This document shows positions 1 to 10,480 of a stretch of 64,000 nt of DNA, piece after piece. The stretch lies in the NCBI GenBank assembly GCA_009760855.2, contig WPIO01000120.1, forward strand, positions 498,001 through 562,000, in the 5' to 3' direction. A program made the position numbers and the translations under genes. The DNA comes from Cristatella mucedo. Lineage: Eukaryota; Bryozoa; Phylactolaemata; Cristatellidae. How positions within the stretch are numbered: the stretch's first letter is position 1; the number at the start of each line of letters is the position of its first letter. Under the pieces are notes generated by a model. That model did not search any database, was not told the origin of the DNA, and saw only the letters and a list, made by a program, of their open reading frames with translations.

Positions 1-852
<852 letters not shown>

Positions 853-853
<1 letters not shown>

Positions 854-1560
854 CTCAAGCCTTGAGCCCGCGGCGCGGATGCCTCTGCAATCCCGGCAAA
901 AGGACAATATCGGAAGAAACTACCGTCGACTTCATAATAACGACCAATGGGGACCGAATACATCAGGTGTAATAATTACCTATTCAGTTATACTCCGGCT
1001 TTCGAAACAGATACCTATAATACTCTGGCATTTGAACTAACGAGTTTTACTCCTTGGGCAATGGCTGGTGGTGAACGCTTGTATCTCTCTGTGGCTATGA
1101 AATGTGGCAGGTCAACCGTATTATCATGGAAATGCTAAATTAAGATATTCGCGAACTGTATTGCTGGCTGGCGACTGGCGCCTTTACAGAAACTGTATTT
1201 ATGCAAGAAGAATCTGCAGAGTTTGCGACTCGCTAGACGCACTTCGCGGTTGTGCAAGTGTAAGCGTAAATGTCACATGACTGAAAGAACTGGCTAAACG
1301 TTACAAATAAATACTGCGTTGGTTTTTAGTTTCACTTTTGTACTGCGTCGCCTTCTTCCCACTGAAGGAGCAGCTCTGCTTTTTTTTTAGAGTTCTGTAT
1401 GCACAGTTCCCGTGCCAAGATTCGCTTTTGGCGCGATAGGCTTGCTTTGCTGTTCTCTACTGTTCTTGGCGTTGTGACGTAGATAGGTGATTCAGAGATC
1501 ACAGATGGGGCGTGTGGTCTTATTACGGGCCGACAATCGGATGCTGCACCCTGGCCCGTC
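853..1560. other. Unassigned sequence
   Basis: No domain, tRNA-like box or repeat family was recognised between the compound microsatellite and the first LINE fragment. Confidence 0.35.
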
Positions 1561-1896
1561 TTTGAGCTACATAAGGTTGCTAAAATTCGGGCTTGCTTGG
1601 AGCAGAGATTATAAATCCAAATTAGTTCAGGCATTGATCCTGTCTCGACTCTTGTAACTCGACTTCTGTAACTTGCCGGTCTACCGGTCTGTGCAATCGC
1701 TCACTTACAGTTGCGGCATAACTCTGCAGCTAGGCTTGTCTGTATCAAGCATCGCTGTTGCCGCACTACACCGCTTCTAGCCGACCTACACTGGCTACCA
1801 GTAAAGCAGCGTATCGACTTCAAGGTTCTGTCACTCGCGTATAGGTCCATTCATTCTCCGGCTCCAGCGTACCACTCAGGGCTACTCCCCCACCGG
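1561..1896 (+). mobile_element. LINE-1f (CR1/L2 group) fragment, C-terminal part of ORF2
   Basis: The translation, broken by stops and frameshifts, follows the C-terminal part of ORF2 found at 60.6 kb: a KVAKIRACL-like stretch, then [20 protein letters not shown], then APAY. The block [12 protein letters not shown] is typical of the region downstream of the reverse transcriptase in CR1/L2-group LINEs. The copy loses homology near 1896. A matching 3' end (hairpin and TTA tail) appears at 2376-2455, so the two may be one copy with unrelated or strongly diverged sequence between them. It is a dead 5'-truncated copy. Confidence 0.8.
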
Positions 1897-2375
1897 TATG
1901 CTCTCCGCGGAAAGGGCTTGGCTTTTTTCAGAATGGAGGCCCGGGCGAGCGGACCGGAAGGTAGTAGCAAGCGGCAGGGGAGCTGTGACGGGGATGCCGG
2001 GCAGAGTGGCCGCGTGCTGGCCCGCTGCGAATCCGTGTTTGTGCGGAAATGGGACGTCGCGTGTGCGCCGTTCACCGTCCATTCAACTTTATTTGTGGTC
2101 AAAGTTTTTCTGCGCTAAGACACTGCAACGCGTTTGCAGTATACAATCTTGTACTTGTAAAACAAGTACTTGTACCACTGATCCTCTTAAAATATGCAGC
2201 TTAGACTGGCGTGCACGAGAGGATATACTGAAATATTTCACAGCAGCTTCTCGCTGTGCTTAGGAATAACTAACAATTCCTTTGCAGCTGATCTATTACA
2301 GTTTAAATAGACTCCCTTTCGGTGAGCAAGACGACTGTCTCAGAAATGTGGAATCCGTAACAGTTCGATCGTGGT
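1897..2375. other. GC-rich unassigned insert between two LINE-1f pieces
   Basis: This stretch lies between the ORF2 end fragment and the LINE 3' end. It is much more GC-rich than its surroundings in 1920-2060 and matches nothing else in the window by eye. It holds overlapping open frames of 120-135 codons without recognisable domains, so no gene is called. Confidence 0.35.
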
Positions 2376-2455
2376 TCCTTAGCAGCAAATGTAAAGGGCT
2401 TAGAAAAAAATTGACTTCCCTGAGGGCACTATATCAAGTGTATTATTATTATTAC
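2376..2455 (+). mobile_element. LINE-1f 3' end with hairpin and TTA tail
   Basis: Matches the 3' terminus shared by more than fifteen copies in this window: AGCAGCAAATGTAAAG, then a GCCTAGAAA...CTGAGGGC stem-loop, then a short TTA/ATT repeat tail. It is the terminal element that target-primed reverse transcription starts from. Confidence 0.8.
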
Positions 2456-2493
2456 AACGTTAACAGCCGCTTCAATTTGCCTAATGATAGGAG

Positions 2494-2644
2494 CGCTGGG
2501 TTGGTCCAGCGGTCAAGGTGCTCGCCCCGACTAAGGTCTGGCTGAGGTCGTGGGCTCGAGCCCTGGGACATATGTGAAGCGCCTGAATAGAGATTTAGTT
2601 CACTTAGGGCGCTATACAAATAAATTATATTATTATTATATTAT
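2494..2644 (+). mobile_element. SINE-A: tRNA-headed SINE with LINE-like tail
   Basis: The head resembles a tRNA-derived pol III promoter: GGTCCAGCGGTCAAGGTGC in the box A position and GTGGGCTCGAGCCC in the box B position. The 3' half (GTGAAGCGCCTGAATAGAGA...AGGGCGCTATACAAATAA then TTA repeats) resembles the LINE-1f 3' end. Other copies lie at 38.8 kb (+), 15.8 kb (-) and 59.1 kb (-), so this is a real dispersed family. Confidence 0.85.
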
Positions 2645-3180
2645 ACTTCTCAACCAAAGTGTTTCCGTAAGTTAGTTTAGTGGCGAGTAGTCCTCCCTAT
2701 GGGGCTTTGCACCTACGCCCATGAGCACAGTGGAGCCCTGCGAATCACAGTATTTCAATGCTCTTGGTGGATACCCAGCTGCTTTCTCGACTAGGTCCCT
2801 TCAAGTGAAATAGAATGTGCCATGGCTTCAATACTCCTAATCTTATTCGCAATGCTAGCTGCACCACCGGAATAACAGCATTCGGATCGATCCTCTGGAT
2901 AGCTACGTACGTGTGAAGGCCTTCGGCCAAAGGCTGGTCCTTTTCCGCATCCTGTGCCAAGCTGAAAAAGAGTTGTTTAAGTGAACTCCTGAACTCATTT
3001 GCTTGCAGCCCTCCAATTGCTATGCCTATCCTTGGCGTACTGTAATGCCGGAGTGGGCGTTCTTCACTGCTGCTGAAGATGAATATGGCGATTGGCGGAG
3101 CATTCTCAACAGTAGAATGCTCAGGCCCGAGTCAACTCATTGTTACAGGGGTCGGGCGGGATAGCGAGAAAGAGGACAAT
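2645..3180. other. Unassigned sequence
   Basis: No domain recognised. It lies just upstream of a minus-strand LINE end and the gypsy relic. It might hold more N-terminal gypsy pol sequence decayed beyond recognition, but I could not find RT motifs in it. Confidence 0.3.
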
Positions 3181-3745
3181 AGTAAAAATATGAATGCACT
3201 AGATAAAGCACCATCAGAGAACTCAATCTCTCTCTAGGCGCTTTACATTTGCTGCAAAGGGAAACGCGATTGAATGGTGAGTAATATCATGCTTGATAAG
3301 CAACACGAATAACATGGTTAGGGGTGACTTGCACAGGGTCAGCATGCAAATGTGGTTAGTGGCTGCATGCACAATGTCAGCCCGCATAAGCACATCAAGG
3401 AAGAATCACAGGGACCCACTAAATGCTGTCTTGAATAGGTGTTTTTATATTCTTTTTAAATGTGGTCAAGTCAGTTGATGCTCTGTCGCAAGTCGGGAGT
3501 GAGTTCCAGGCTTTGGGAGCATACGAACTAAATGCACGGTCTCCAAAAGATTTTAGGTTTATACGAGGTATTGGTAAACTGTTGAATTCCGAAAAGCAGG
3601 TGGTACGATGCTCGGCCTGGTGGGGGAGTAGATCTGAGAGATAGGCTGGAGCCAAAGGAGGAAGTGACCTAAAAGTGAGCGACAAAACCTTGAAGTCGAT
3701 CCGTTGCATGACTCTTAGCCAGTGCAGGTCGGCGAGGAGGGAATG
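3181..3745 (-). mobile_element. LINE-1f 3' half, minus strand
   Basis: Reading the minus strand, this copy carries the ORF2 C-terminus (LADLHWL, then [18 protein letters not shown], then [19 protein letters not shown]), the 3' UTR with the phrases TTTAGTGGGTCCCTGTGATTC and GCATGCTGACCCTGTGCA, and the terminal hairpin with its tail near 3181-3240. The frame is open for about 130 codons but has no start and no RT core. It is a 5'-truncated insertion next to the gypsy RT relic. Confidence 0.9.
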
Positions 3746-3922
3746 CAGGTCGGCGTGAAGTGAAGAGGTGAAGATTGAGTTCGAGCACTGCCAAGCGCTC
3801 AATAGTTCTTCACGCTTGATTTGAAATCTGGGTATCGTAAAGTAAGAGTGACTCAGGAAAATAAGCCAAAACTGCTTTCTTTCATGGGCAAGAGCTTTAT
3901 CAATTTTCCACGACGCCTTTTT

Positions 3923-5045
3923 GTTTGTGGAAGGCACTGCCCACATTTGAGAAGCAGATGGAGAGAGGTGACCTTTTAAGCAGAAATTGGAGGTTGTTTG
4001 AAGTACTATATCACCTTAAGCTTTCTTGGCTAAAGTTAAACCCTAAACAGTGTCACGTGGTTCAACGGGAAGTGAAGTACGAAGGGCACATTCTAGGAAA
4101 ATTGGGGTTAGAGGCAGATCAAGATAAAGTAGCTGCAATTGTAGACTGGTCAGCGCCTAGACAATCGAGCAGGTGCATAGTTTTCTGGGTTTAAGCACTT
4201 ACTGTAGGCGTTCTGTAAATGGGTTCGCTTCTACAGCTACGCTCCTTCATCACCTTACGAGAAATGGTGTAAGGCTTGAATGGTCGGCAGCCGCCGACGT
4301 TGCATTCAAACACTTTAAACAAGCATTGACGACTGAACCTGGTCTACTTTTGCTGGACCTGGCTGTTTCTCACATACCGGACTGCGACGCTAGCAACCGC
4401 TAGATGGTGGGATGCTGTCCCAGTCCAAGGATGGACATGAGTGAGTGGTGACTTATTTCACTAAGGTCCAAAATATCGCTGAGGCAAACACCTCATGCAT
4501 TTTAATGGAACTCAAGAGGTGCAGAGAGACAGGCCAGACTAAGTACAGCACCCCCATTGCCCTTCCTCAGTTTTCAAGGTCAATCCATTAACCTACATAA
4601 TTGCTTTCGCATGCCACATCAATCATTCCCGATCAGGCCGGCTGCATTCAAAAACGCTAATGCAGCAGCACCGGCAGTCCACTCTAGATGTGTGGCTAGA
4701 GAGAGCCGCTCGCTAAAACCGTGAAGCCGCGAGGTCCAAATGGGTCCAGAGAAGAACTACATTGTCACGATGAAAGAATTGTTAGCCATTATAAAAAGCC
4801 TCGTAAATTTCTATTCGGACCTGTACGGGCTTGTTTCACATTTCTCAGTGACGACGCGGCTCTGAAATAGCTTCGAACTCTGCAGAGAGACAGCTTGCTC
4901 GGTGGGTTGGAAAGTTACCTCAATTTGATTAGGAGACACAACATAAAGCTGGAACGGCTCGTTGCCAAGAGCTTGATTCGAAGACCTAGCACTGTTGAGT
5001 GCAGGCATCGATTCAAGCAAGGAAAGCGATCGAGGTCTGTATGCT
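3923..5045 (+). mobile_element. Ty3/gypsy pol relic: RT C-terminal part and RNase H
   Basis: The fragment opens with a PTFEKQMER stretch, which matches the conserved gypsy RT block ending in ATFERLMER. It jumps over the catalytic YxDD region, which is missing, and resumes at LKLNPKQCHVVQREVKYEGH, the conserved LKLxPxKCxFFxxEVxYLGH block. Then come LADPDK-like and DW..P residues, FLGLSTYCRRSVNGFAS (FLGL.xYYRRFV) at 4177, and DCDASN at 4380-4397, the start of RNase H. NYIVTMKELLAIIKSL at 4756 matches the later RNase H block (YxVTxKELLAV). Stops and frameshifts break it throughout. The element is non-functional. Confidence 0.9.
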
Positions 5046-5688
5046 ACCATCTGGTGCAAAACTCTGCAGCTAGGCTTGTCTGTCGTGAGCGTCGCAGTTG
5101 CCACATTACTCCACTTCTCGCCGACCTGCACTGGTTACCAGTCAAGCAACGGATTGACTTCAAGGTTTTGTCGCTCACTTTTAGGTCTCTTCTTTCTATG
5201 GCTCCAGCCTATCTTTCAGAGATACTACCCCATCAGGCAAAGCATCGTACCACTCGCTTTTCGGAATCCAACAGTCTAGAAATACCTCGTACAAACCTTA
5301 AATCCTTTGGAGACCGTGCATTTAGCTCGTATGCTCCCACAGCCTGGAACTCCCTCCCGACCTGCATCAGAACATCCCCTGACCTGACCACATTTAAAAG
5401 AAACTTAAAAACATACCTATTTAGGACAGCATTTAGTGGGTCCTTGTGATTCGTCCTCGATGTGCTTATGCGTGCTGACACTGTTCATGCTGCCACTAAC
5501 CACATTTGCATGCTGACCCAGTGCATGTAACCCCTAACCATGTTATTCATTTTGTTTGTTTTTCAAGCATGATTTTACTTACTATTCTATTGCGTATCAC
5601 TTTGCAGCAAATGTAAAGCGCCTAGAAAGAGATTAAGTTCTCTGAGGGCGCTTTATCAAGTGCAATATTGTTATTATTATTATTATTA
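5046..5688 (+). mobile_element. LINE-1f 3' half inserted into the gypsy relic
   Basis: A well preserved ORF2 C-terminus starts near 5053 ([20 protein letters not shown]) and runs open through [20 protein letters not shown] and [19 protein letters not shown] to a stop at about 5449. The 3' UTR, terminal hairpin (5618-5660) and TTATTATTATTATTATTAC tail follow. The open frame of 184 codons that crosses 5046 is an accidental fusion of gypsy RNase H with LINE ORF2, not a gene. TACCA occurs on both edges (before 5049 and at the end of the tail), a possible short target duplication. Confidence 0.92.
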
Positions 5689-6061
5689 CCAGAGTAGGGT
5701 TGAAGAGGCTTTAGGGGGTGTGGCAGTAAGCATGAGGAGGACCAAGACCTGAAGTCTTTAGACAGTGTATACGAGAAAGCTGGTCGCGCCTGGCATGGGA
5801 AAAGGTCTATCACCCTAGCAGAGCCATTAAGTACCATTGGTCGCAATGGGACCTGCATCGACACCCTGAGACTGATACAGTGGTATTTATTAGGTATCTT
5901 TAAATGGCTCGATAACAGCTCACGATAAGCCTACAGGTGGGCAGCTGGGGGAGGGGGTGAGAAGGTACTGAGTCATCTGAGCCTGCGTTTCAATTGGCAT
6001 AGCACGCATAGCGATATAGAGGAGTCGTGCATATCCTGCCCGGCGTGTTGTGCCAAGAAGG
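5689..6061 (+). mobile_element. Ty3/gypsy pol relic: linker and integrase zinc-binding domain
   Basis: After the LINE insert the gypsy reading resumes. A stretch like YHWSQWDLHRHP (5850-5885) corresponds to the QWDxLxxxDGVLYR linker before integrase. LSHLSLRFNWHSTHSDIEES followed by CISCPAC (about 5965-6050) matches the HHCC domain, with the CxxC pair visible. Several frameshifts are present. Confidence 0.75.
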
Positions 6062-6195
6062 AGAATAGAGATGTTGGCTACCGAATGCGTAACGAAAGCA
6101 GCTTAGGCTGTGAGTGGGCTATACAAAACTCTCCTGCGTAAGACTCACGTAGTCTTTATGGAGCTACAGACGGAGATGCATTACATTACATTACT
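6062..6195 (+). mobile_element. LINE-2f 3' end inserted in the gypsy integrase
   Basis: The phrases GTTGGCTACCGAATGCGTA, AAAGCAGCTTAGGCTGTGAG, CTATACAAAACTCTCCTGCG and ACAGACGGAGATGCATTACA match the 3' end of the LINE at 33.66-34.48 kb (family LINE-2f here). The end is a short TTACA repeat. It sits exactly between the zinc-binding and catalytic parts of the gypsy integrase, so it inserted after the gypsy element. Confidence 0.85.
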
Positions 6196-7330
6196 AGGGT
6201 GCAACCAAGGACGCCGTTGCATATTGATCGGGCGGGTGCTTTGACGGACGAGTGGCAGTTCATATAGGTGGCCATCTGACTACAGCCAATCTTTGCAAGA
6301 AGTGCATATGCGCCTTGGTAGAATACTTTACGAAGTGGCCTAAAGTCTACCAGATTCCTTACACGGAAGTTACTACCGTTGCCAATCCTTCGTGTGAGTT
6401 TTTTTATCACTTTGGCTTGCCTGACAAATTGAATTCTGATCAGGGCAGTAATTTTGAATGAGCTGCATTTTCCGAGTGCTGCAGGCTGTTGGATATCCAT
6501 GAAACACGGACTATGCCCTTACATCCTCAGTCGGATGGTATGGTGGAGTGCTATAATCGTACGCTGGCGAAGGGCAAAGCAGAATTCTATAGCAAAAACT
6601 AAAACTACTGAGATCTTTTCTTGCCACCTTTGCTGATATTATATCGTTCAGAAGAACGTGAGTCTACCGGGGTTTACTCCTGCCAGATTTATGCTTGATA
6701 GGGAGCTTGGGTTACCGGTAGACCTGCTAAAAGGAATGTCACCTTTTGAGTAGCTGTTAGTGTTCCAAGCATTCCCGAAGCACGCCTGGACACTTTTTTG
6801 AAGAAAATTTACTATCAGGTAATAGAAAATGTAGCTCCCTCTGAGCATAACATGTAGCAGCAAGCTGATCTAAAACCCTTTGACTTTGGACTACAAACAG
6901 GCGATCTGGTTTGGCATTCTAACTCTCGGAGAAAGATGGGCATTTCAAACCAAGCTATTGAGCCTTAGGGAAGTTCCATGTGCTATTGAAAATCGACTTT
7001 TAGATGTGACCTTTTGCGCTTGCTCTTCGCTACAAGCGAAAAGTAAAATTGTTCTTACTAATCGCTGTGAAGATATCGTTGGCCAGATCATTTAACGTGG
7101 ACCAGTTGTGAACCAGATAGTGATTCAGAGAGTTCAGGAGGTGATGGTGACGACATGAGTCTAGTAAACAACGACAGGAAATTGGTGGTTGTCAGTAGCA
7201 CGGAATAACACTGGATGATACCCAGCGTGTGCAGAATACGGAAGGTGGCCAGCGTAGATCAAAATGAATGACGGCCGAACCAAGATGGACGACTGACTAT
7301 GTGATGGACATCCGTATGAGTGGGTTGCAT
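6196..7330 (+). mobile_element. Ty3/gypsy pol relic: integrase core and C-terminal tail
   Basis: CICALVEYFTKWPKVYQIPY (from about 6302) matches the gypsy integrase block YILVxxDYFTKWPEAYPI. The second acidic residue survives in LNSDQGSNFE (6430-6460). After a frameshift, LHPQSDGMVECYNRTLAK (6519-6575) keeps the region with the third acidic residue. GFTPARFMLDRELGLPVDLL (6670-6730) and KPFDFGLQTGDLVWHSNSR (about 6869-6925) match the GYTPxxLMxGRExRLPxDL and GDLVWL blocks. A chromodomain-side stretch LLDVTFCACSSLQAKSK follows at 6990. The first catalytic Asp appears replaced by His (VHIGGHL). Dead copy. Its own LTRs are not certain; see 8640-8963. Confidence 0.9.
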
Positions 7331-8054
7331 TGCCCACAAGCCTTAGTGTTGTGCAATGCCTACAATGTGGCCTTCTGCGGTTGCGATTGAATTTCTTGGG
7401 AAGCGCTTGATCTACCGTGGTTTAAATCTTTTTCGACGTCTTTTTATTGGCCAAATTTGTTTTAGGTGTGTGTGTGTGTGTGCGTGCGTGTGTGTGTGTG
7501 CCTGAGTGTGTGTGTGTGTATAGGTGTGTGTGGGTGCATGCACACCTGACTGGCTCCTGGTGTTTCATGGAATTAGTTCTTAGAATCTTGGAGCAGTAGT
7601 AAGCCGGCATGAGTAGAGCAGTTTTAGGAAAGAATTTAAAGTAATAAGAATAGAACTCAGGTGAGCAATGATGACTCGGGAGATAACCAGGTGCGACGAA
7701 TATATACAGAATTTTCGGCAACGCAATAACCTAGTGACGCGTTGAGTACTAAAAGCTGTTGATTCGTATGGTGGCTGGCCTAGTGGCAAGCGCTCACACT
7801 CATCTCAAAACGGATATCTTTGTGGTTTTTGAACTACGGTATAAAGGAAAAAGTAATTAAAACATATAGAAAAAAGCTACCTAGCATCTCGATGTTCGGA
7901 TGCTGCTGGTCGAGTCTTTATTACTAAGCTTGCAAGCCCCGACACTCGATCCGCAGTCTCGGTTTTTGAGAAGCTGTAGTCGCCGATCACCCATATTATT
8001 ACCCCGGCTATTTGATATCAGCATTCTGACTTACGGAGTTTTTACATATGACTT
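7331..8054. other. Unassigned sequence with a GT-rich tract
   Basis: This is the expected position of 3' flanking gypsy sequence, but nothing could be assigned. Contains an imperfect GT repeat at 7467-7545. A short stretch near 7769 (GGCTGGCCTAGTGGCAAGCGCTC) looks like the head of SINE-A but stops there. Confidence 0.35.
7467..7545. repeat. Imperfect (GT)n microsatellite
   Basis: Alternating GT units broken by GC, CTGA and ATAG interruptions. The interruptions suggest an old, more stable locus than the pure CA tracts elsewhere. Confidence 0.9.
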
Positions 8055-8500
8055 ATGCAACGTCAACTACTCTTCAGCTGCCGACGGTGGCATATAATTT
8101 CCAGCAGTCCTAAGCTGCCACTTTCAAGCTAAGCACTACCGCAACGGCTCTCTTGACTCTGCTATGCTTCCCACTTTCTTTTTGTTCCGTGAGATTAAGT
8201 CTGCTGGCTACCAAAGTCGTACCGAAAGCCGCTTAGGCTGTGAGCTCGCTATGCAAAACTCCCATGCGTAAAACCCACATAGTGACCCTGTGCATGTCAC
8301 CCCTAACCATATTATTCATTTTGTTTGTTTTTCAAGCATGATTTTACTTACTATTCAATTGCATTTCACTTTGCAGCAAATGTAAAGCGCCTAGAAAGAG
8401 ATTAAGTTCTCTGAAGGCGCTTTATCAAGTGCATTATTATTATTATTATTATTATAGTGTTTGTGGAGTTACAGACGGAGCTTCCTACATACATACTTTG
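8055..8500 (+). mobile_element. LINE-2f 3' end, split by a LINE-1f insertion
   Basis: 8055-8284 follows the LINE-2f copy at 34.2-34.4 kb (CTGCTATGCTTCCCACTTTC, GAGATTAAGTCTGCTGGCTACC, GCCGCTTAGGCTGTGAG). The homology resumes at 8460 with GTTTGTGGAGTTACAGACGGAG, the terminal part of the family. The gap is filled by the LINE-1f 3' end at 8285-8453. Confidence 0.85.
8285..8453 (+). mobile_element. LINE-1f 3' UTR insertion flanked by ATAGTG duplication
   Basis: A strongly 5'-truncated copy containing only the 3' UTR, hairpin and TTA tail. It is flanked by the 6-bp direct repeat ATAGTG (8279-8284 and 8454-8459), in keeping with target-primed reverse transcription. Nothing is missing from the LINE-2f target around it. 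Confidence 0.9.
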
Positions 8501-8639
8501 ATCGGCAGTATTTTTAAGCTTGAATTTGAAAACATTTTGAGGTAACGCAAAGGAAAGTTACCTAATTGAGCCTGTCGGCTTTATATTTTGGATTTACCTG
8601 TGAATTATACGAAGGCGTATTAGGACAATAATCCTCCAT

Positions 8640-8963
8640 TAATAACCCCCATGTATACGGGTATACGTGTCTTTGCCTGCTGAGTGTTGGGAGGAATTTG
8701 GAAATATGAAAGAACGAGCCACTCAGCGATATTGCCTATTTGAAAATAAAGTTCAGTAAAATCGTCTGTTCGTGCTCGGCGAAGTCTAGCTCACGCCTAC
8801 GAAATAATGACCTCTGGTAGCAGATTAGTAGGCTAGCGACAGAAACGCTGAGGCTGAGGTGAGGCGACCTACCTGTTGGGCACACAACCGGCATTCGGTA
8901 GTGGGCTCTGTCACTAGAAAAGCAATGGAGTAGGCTTGCTCCTTGAAGGTTTGGCTTTATACT
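8640..8963 (+). mobile_element. Divergent LTR-like sequence (related to 18.4 and 47.4 kb copies)
   Basis: Around a poly(A) signal (AATAAA, 8745-8750) the sequence AATAAAGTTCAGTAAAATC is identical to the LTR-like repeat at 19041. Similarity continues loosely on both sides (CTAGCTCACGCC, AGAAACGCT, GGCATTCGGTAG). It is more diverged than the other two copies are from each other. TGGTAGCAGA at 8815-8824 equals the complement of the 3' end of initiator tRNA-Met, a usual LTR-element primer site, but the homologous positions in the other two copies are changed. It may be a remnant LTR of the upstream gypsy relic. Confidence 0.5.
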
Positions 8964-9239
8964 ACTATCACCTGTGCATGCTCCATCCTGCTGGCAGCGA
9001 ATACTGTAGTTGCCACAAGATTAAGAGAAGGCTTAATGATGAGTCTTTTAATCGTCATTCTGGACGGAGCTTCGCACCGAAACTGGCTTGAATGAAATAA
9101 CATGTGCCCTAGCAGACTAAATTAGACGAATGGATTGCAATCGCGGAGCAAGTGCCAGAACAGGTCGGTAGCTACGTTACAGGTGCTGTAAAGAAAGAAA
9201 GAGAGACCAAATGATTATGGGAAATAATAGCAATGTTCA

Positions 9240-10348
9240 CATCAAGCATATCGAATTCTCTACACACCCTTGCTGCATGTATTGATGACATCCCTACATA
9301 GATGGCAGCGAGGTTTCCTAAATTGAATGACGACAACTCTAAATTTCTAGTTATGGGTAAACCAAGTGCGATTCAGAAATGTGGAAACCTGAAGCTCGCA
9401 ATCGGCTCTGCCAGCATGTCTTCTGTTGAATCTGCACGCAATCAAGGTGTCCTGTTGCAAACTGACCTTTCATTAGATGACCACATCAGCCCCACAGTCA
9501 AGTCTGCCTACTTTCAGCTTACATAACATTGCTAGAGTTCGGGTTTGTTTAGACAGGGATACCGCGTCTAAGTTGGTCCATGCATTTGTTCTGTAACTCA
9601 CTGCTTGCTGGTCTACCGGCCTGTGCAATCCGGCGCTTACAGTTGGTGCAAAACTTTGCAACTGGCACATAACACTGCTTCTCACCGACCTGCACTCACT
9701 CCAAATCAAGCAGCTCATTGACTTCAAGTTCTGTCACCTACTTGTAGGTCCCTTCCTTCTCTTTCTCCAGCTTACATATCAGAACTACTCTCCCTCCAGA
9801 AGAATCCTACAACCGGCTGTTCTCACTCGAATCGTTAAACCATACCTAATAATAAATAAATAAATCCTAGCTGATTAAACAGCCCCCTTTTGTATAGCGA
9901 CAGAAGAGCCTTTATGGCTATTACCACCGCTTGCAGTGCGCGATAAAGAATCGCCCACTGCAGGAATCGAACCCACGACCTCGGGACCGAGGTCGTGAAA
10001 GCAACCGCCTTACATAGTGTACCTCAAACGAGCCACAAAACTGTTGGAGACCGTGCCTATAGTTCCTATGCTCCAAAAGCCCGAAACTCACTACCGCCGT
10101 ACATCACAACGTCCTACAACATGACATGTATTAGAAAATGAAAAAACCTTATTTTTCACAGCATTTGGTGGGTCTTTGTGATTGGTCTTTCGTATGCTCG
10201 CACCTGCTTACACTATGCCTGATGCTTGCGGATGTTACCACCAAACATTTGGCAATGGTTTCTACACAGAATCTGTAAAGTGCCTAGAAAGAGAGAGATT
10301 CAGTTCTCTGAGGGCCCTATGAAAATGCTTTATTATTAGTATTATTAG
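9240..10348 (+). mobile_element. LINE-1f copy, RT end to 3' end, carrying a SINE-B
   Basis: Starts in the region after the RT active site (ATTGATGACATCCCTACATA), continues through KFLVMGKPSAIQKCGNLKLA and LDDHISPTVKSAYFQL, the TDLHSL.IKQ region, then the 3' UTR (10160-10260), hairpin (10278-10320) and ATT tail. It is interrupted at 9848-10020 by a minus-strand SINE-B. Many stops and indels make this one of the older copies. Confidence 0.85.
9848..10020 (-). mobile_element. SINE-B, tRNA-derived SINE with perfect box B
   Basis: On the minus strand the head reads TGTAAGGCGGTTGC (box A position), then GGTCGTGGGTTCGATTCCTG, which contains GGTTCGATTCC, a perfect pol III box B. The body (GCAAGCGGTGGTAATAGCC, AAAGGCTCTTCTGTCGCTAT, GGCTGTTTAATCAGCTAG) recurs at 11.5, 31.3, 52.9 and 54.7 kb. 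The end is AT-rich (ATTTATTTATTTATTATT). Confidence 0.9.
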
Positions 10349-10480
10349 TGCCATCAAGCATAGCATTGTTAGATGTGTCATGCACAGGGTCAGCTTGTAG
10401 AAATGTTTAGCAGTAACCCTGCATAAGCTTACAAAGGACGAGTCACAAGGACCCACTAAATGCTGTAATAAACTGGTGTG
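10349..10480 (-). mobile_element. Inverted LINE-1f 3' UTR fragment
   Basis: Minus-strand phrases CATTTAGTGGGTCCTTGTGA and CAAGCTGACCCTGTGCATGA match the LINE-1f 3' UTR. It begins directly after the tail of the plus-strand copy, so the two UTRs form a fold-back arrangement. Confidence 0.75.

Noticed and set aside
4895-5449. 184-codon frame joining two domains
   Set aside because: It is a chance in-frame junction of gypsy RNase H with inserted LINE ORF2 sequence, not a fusion gene.
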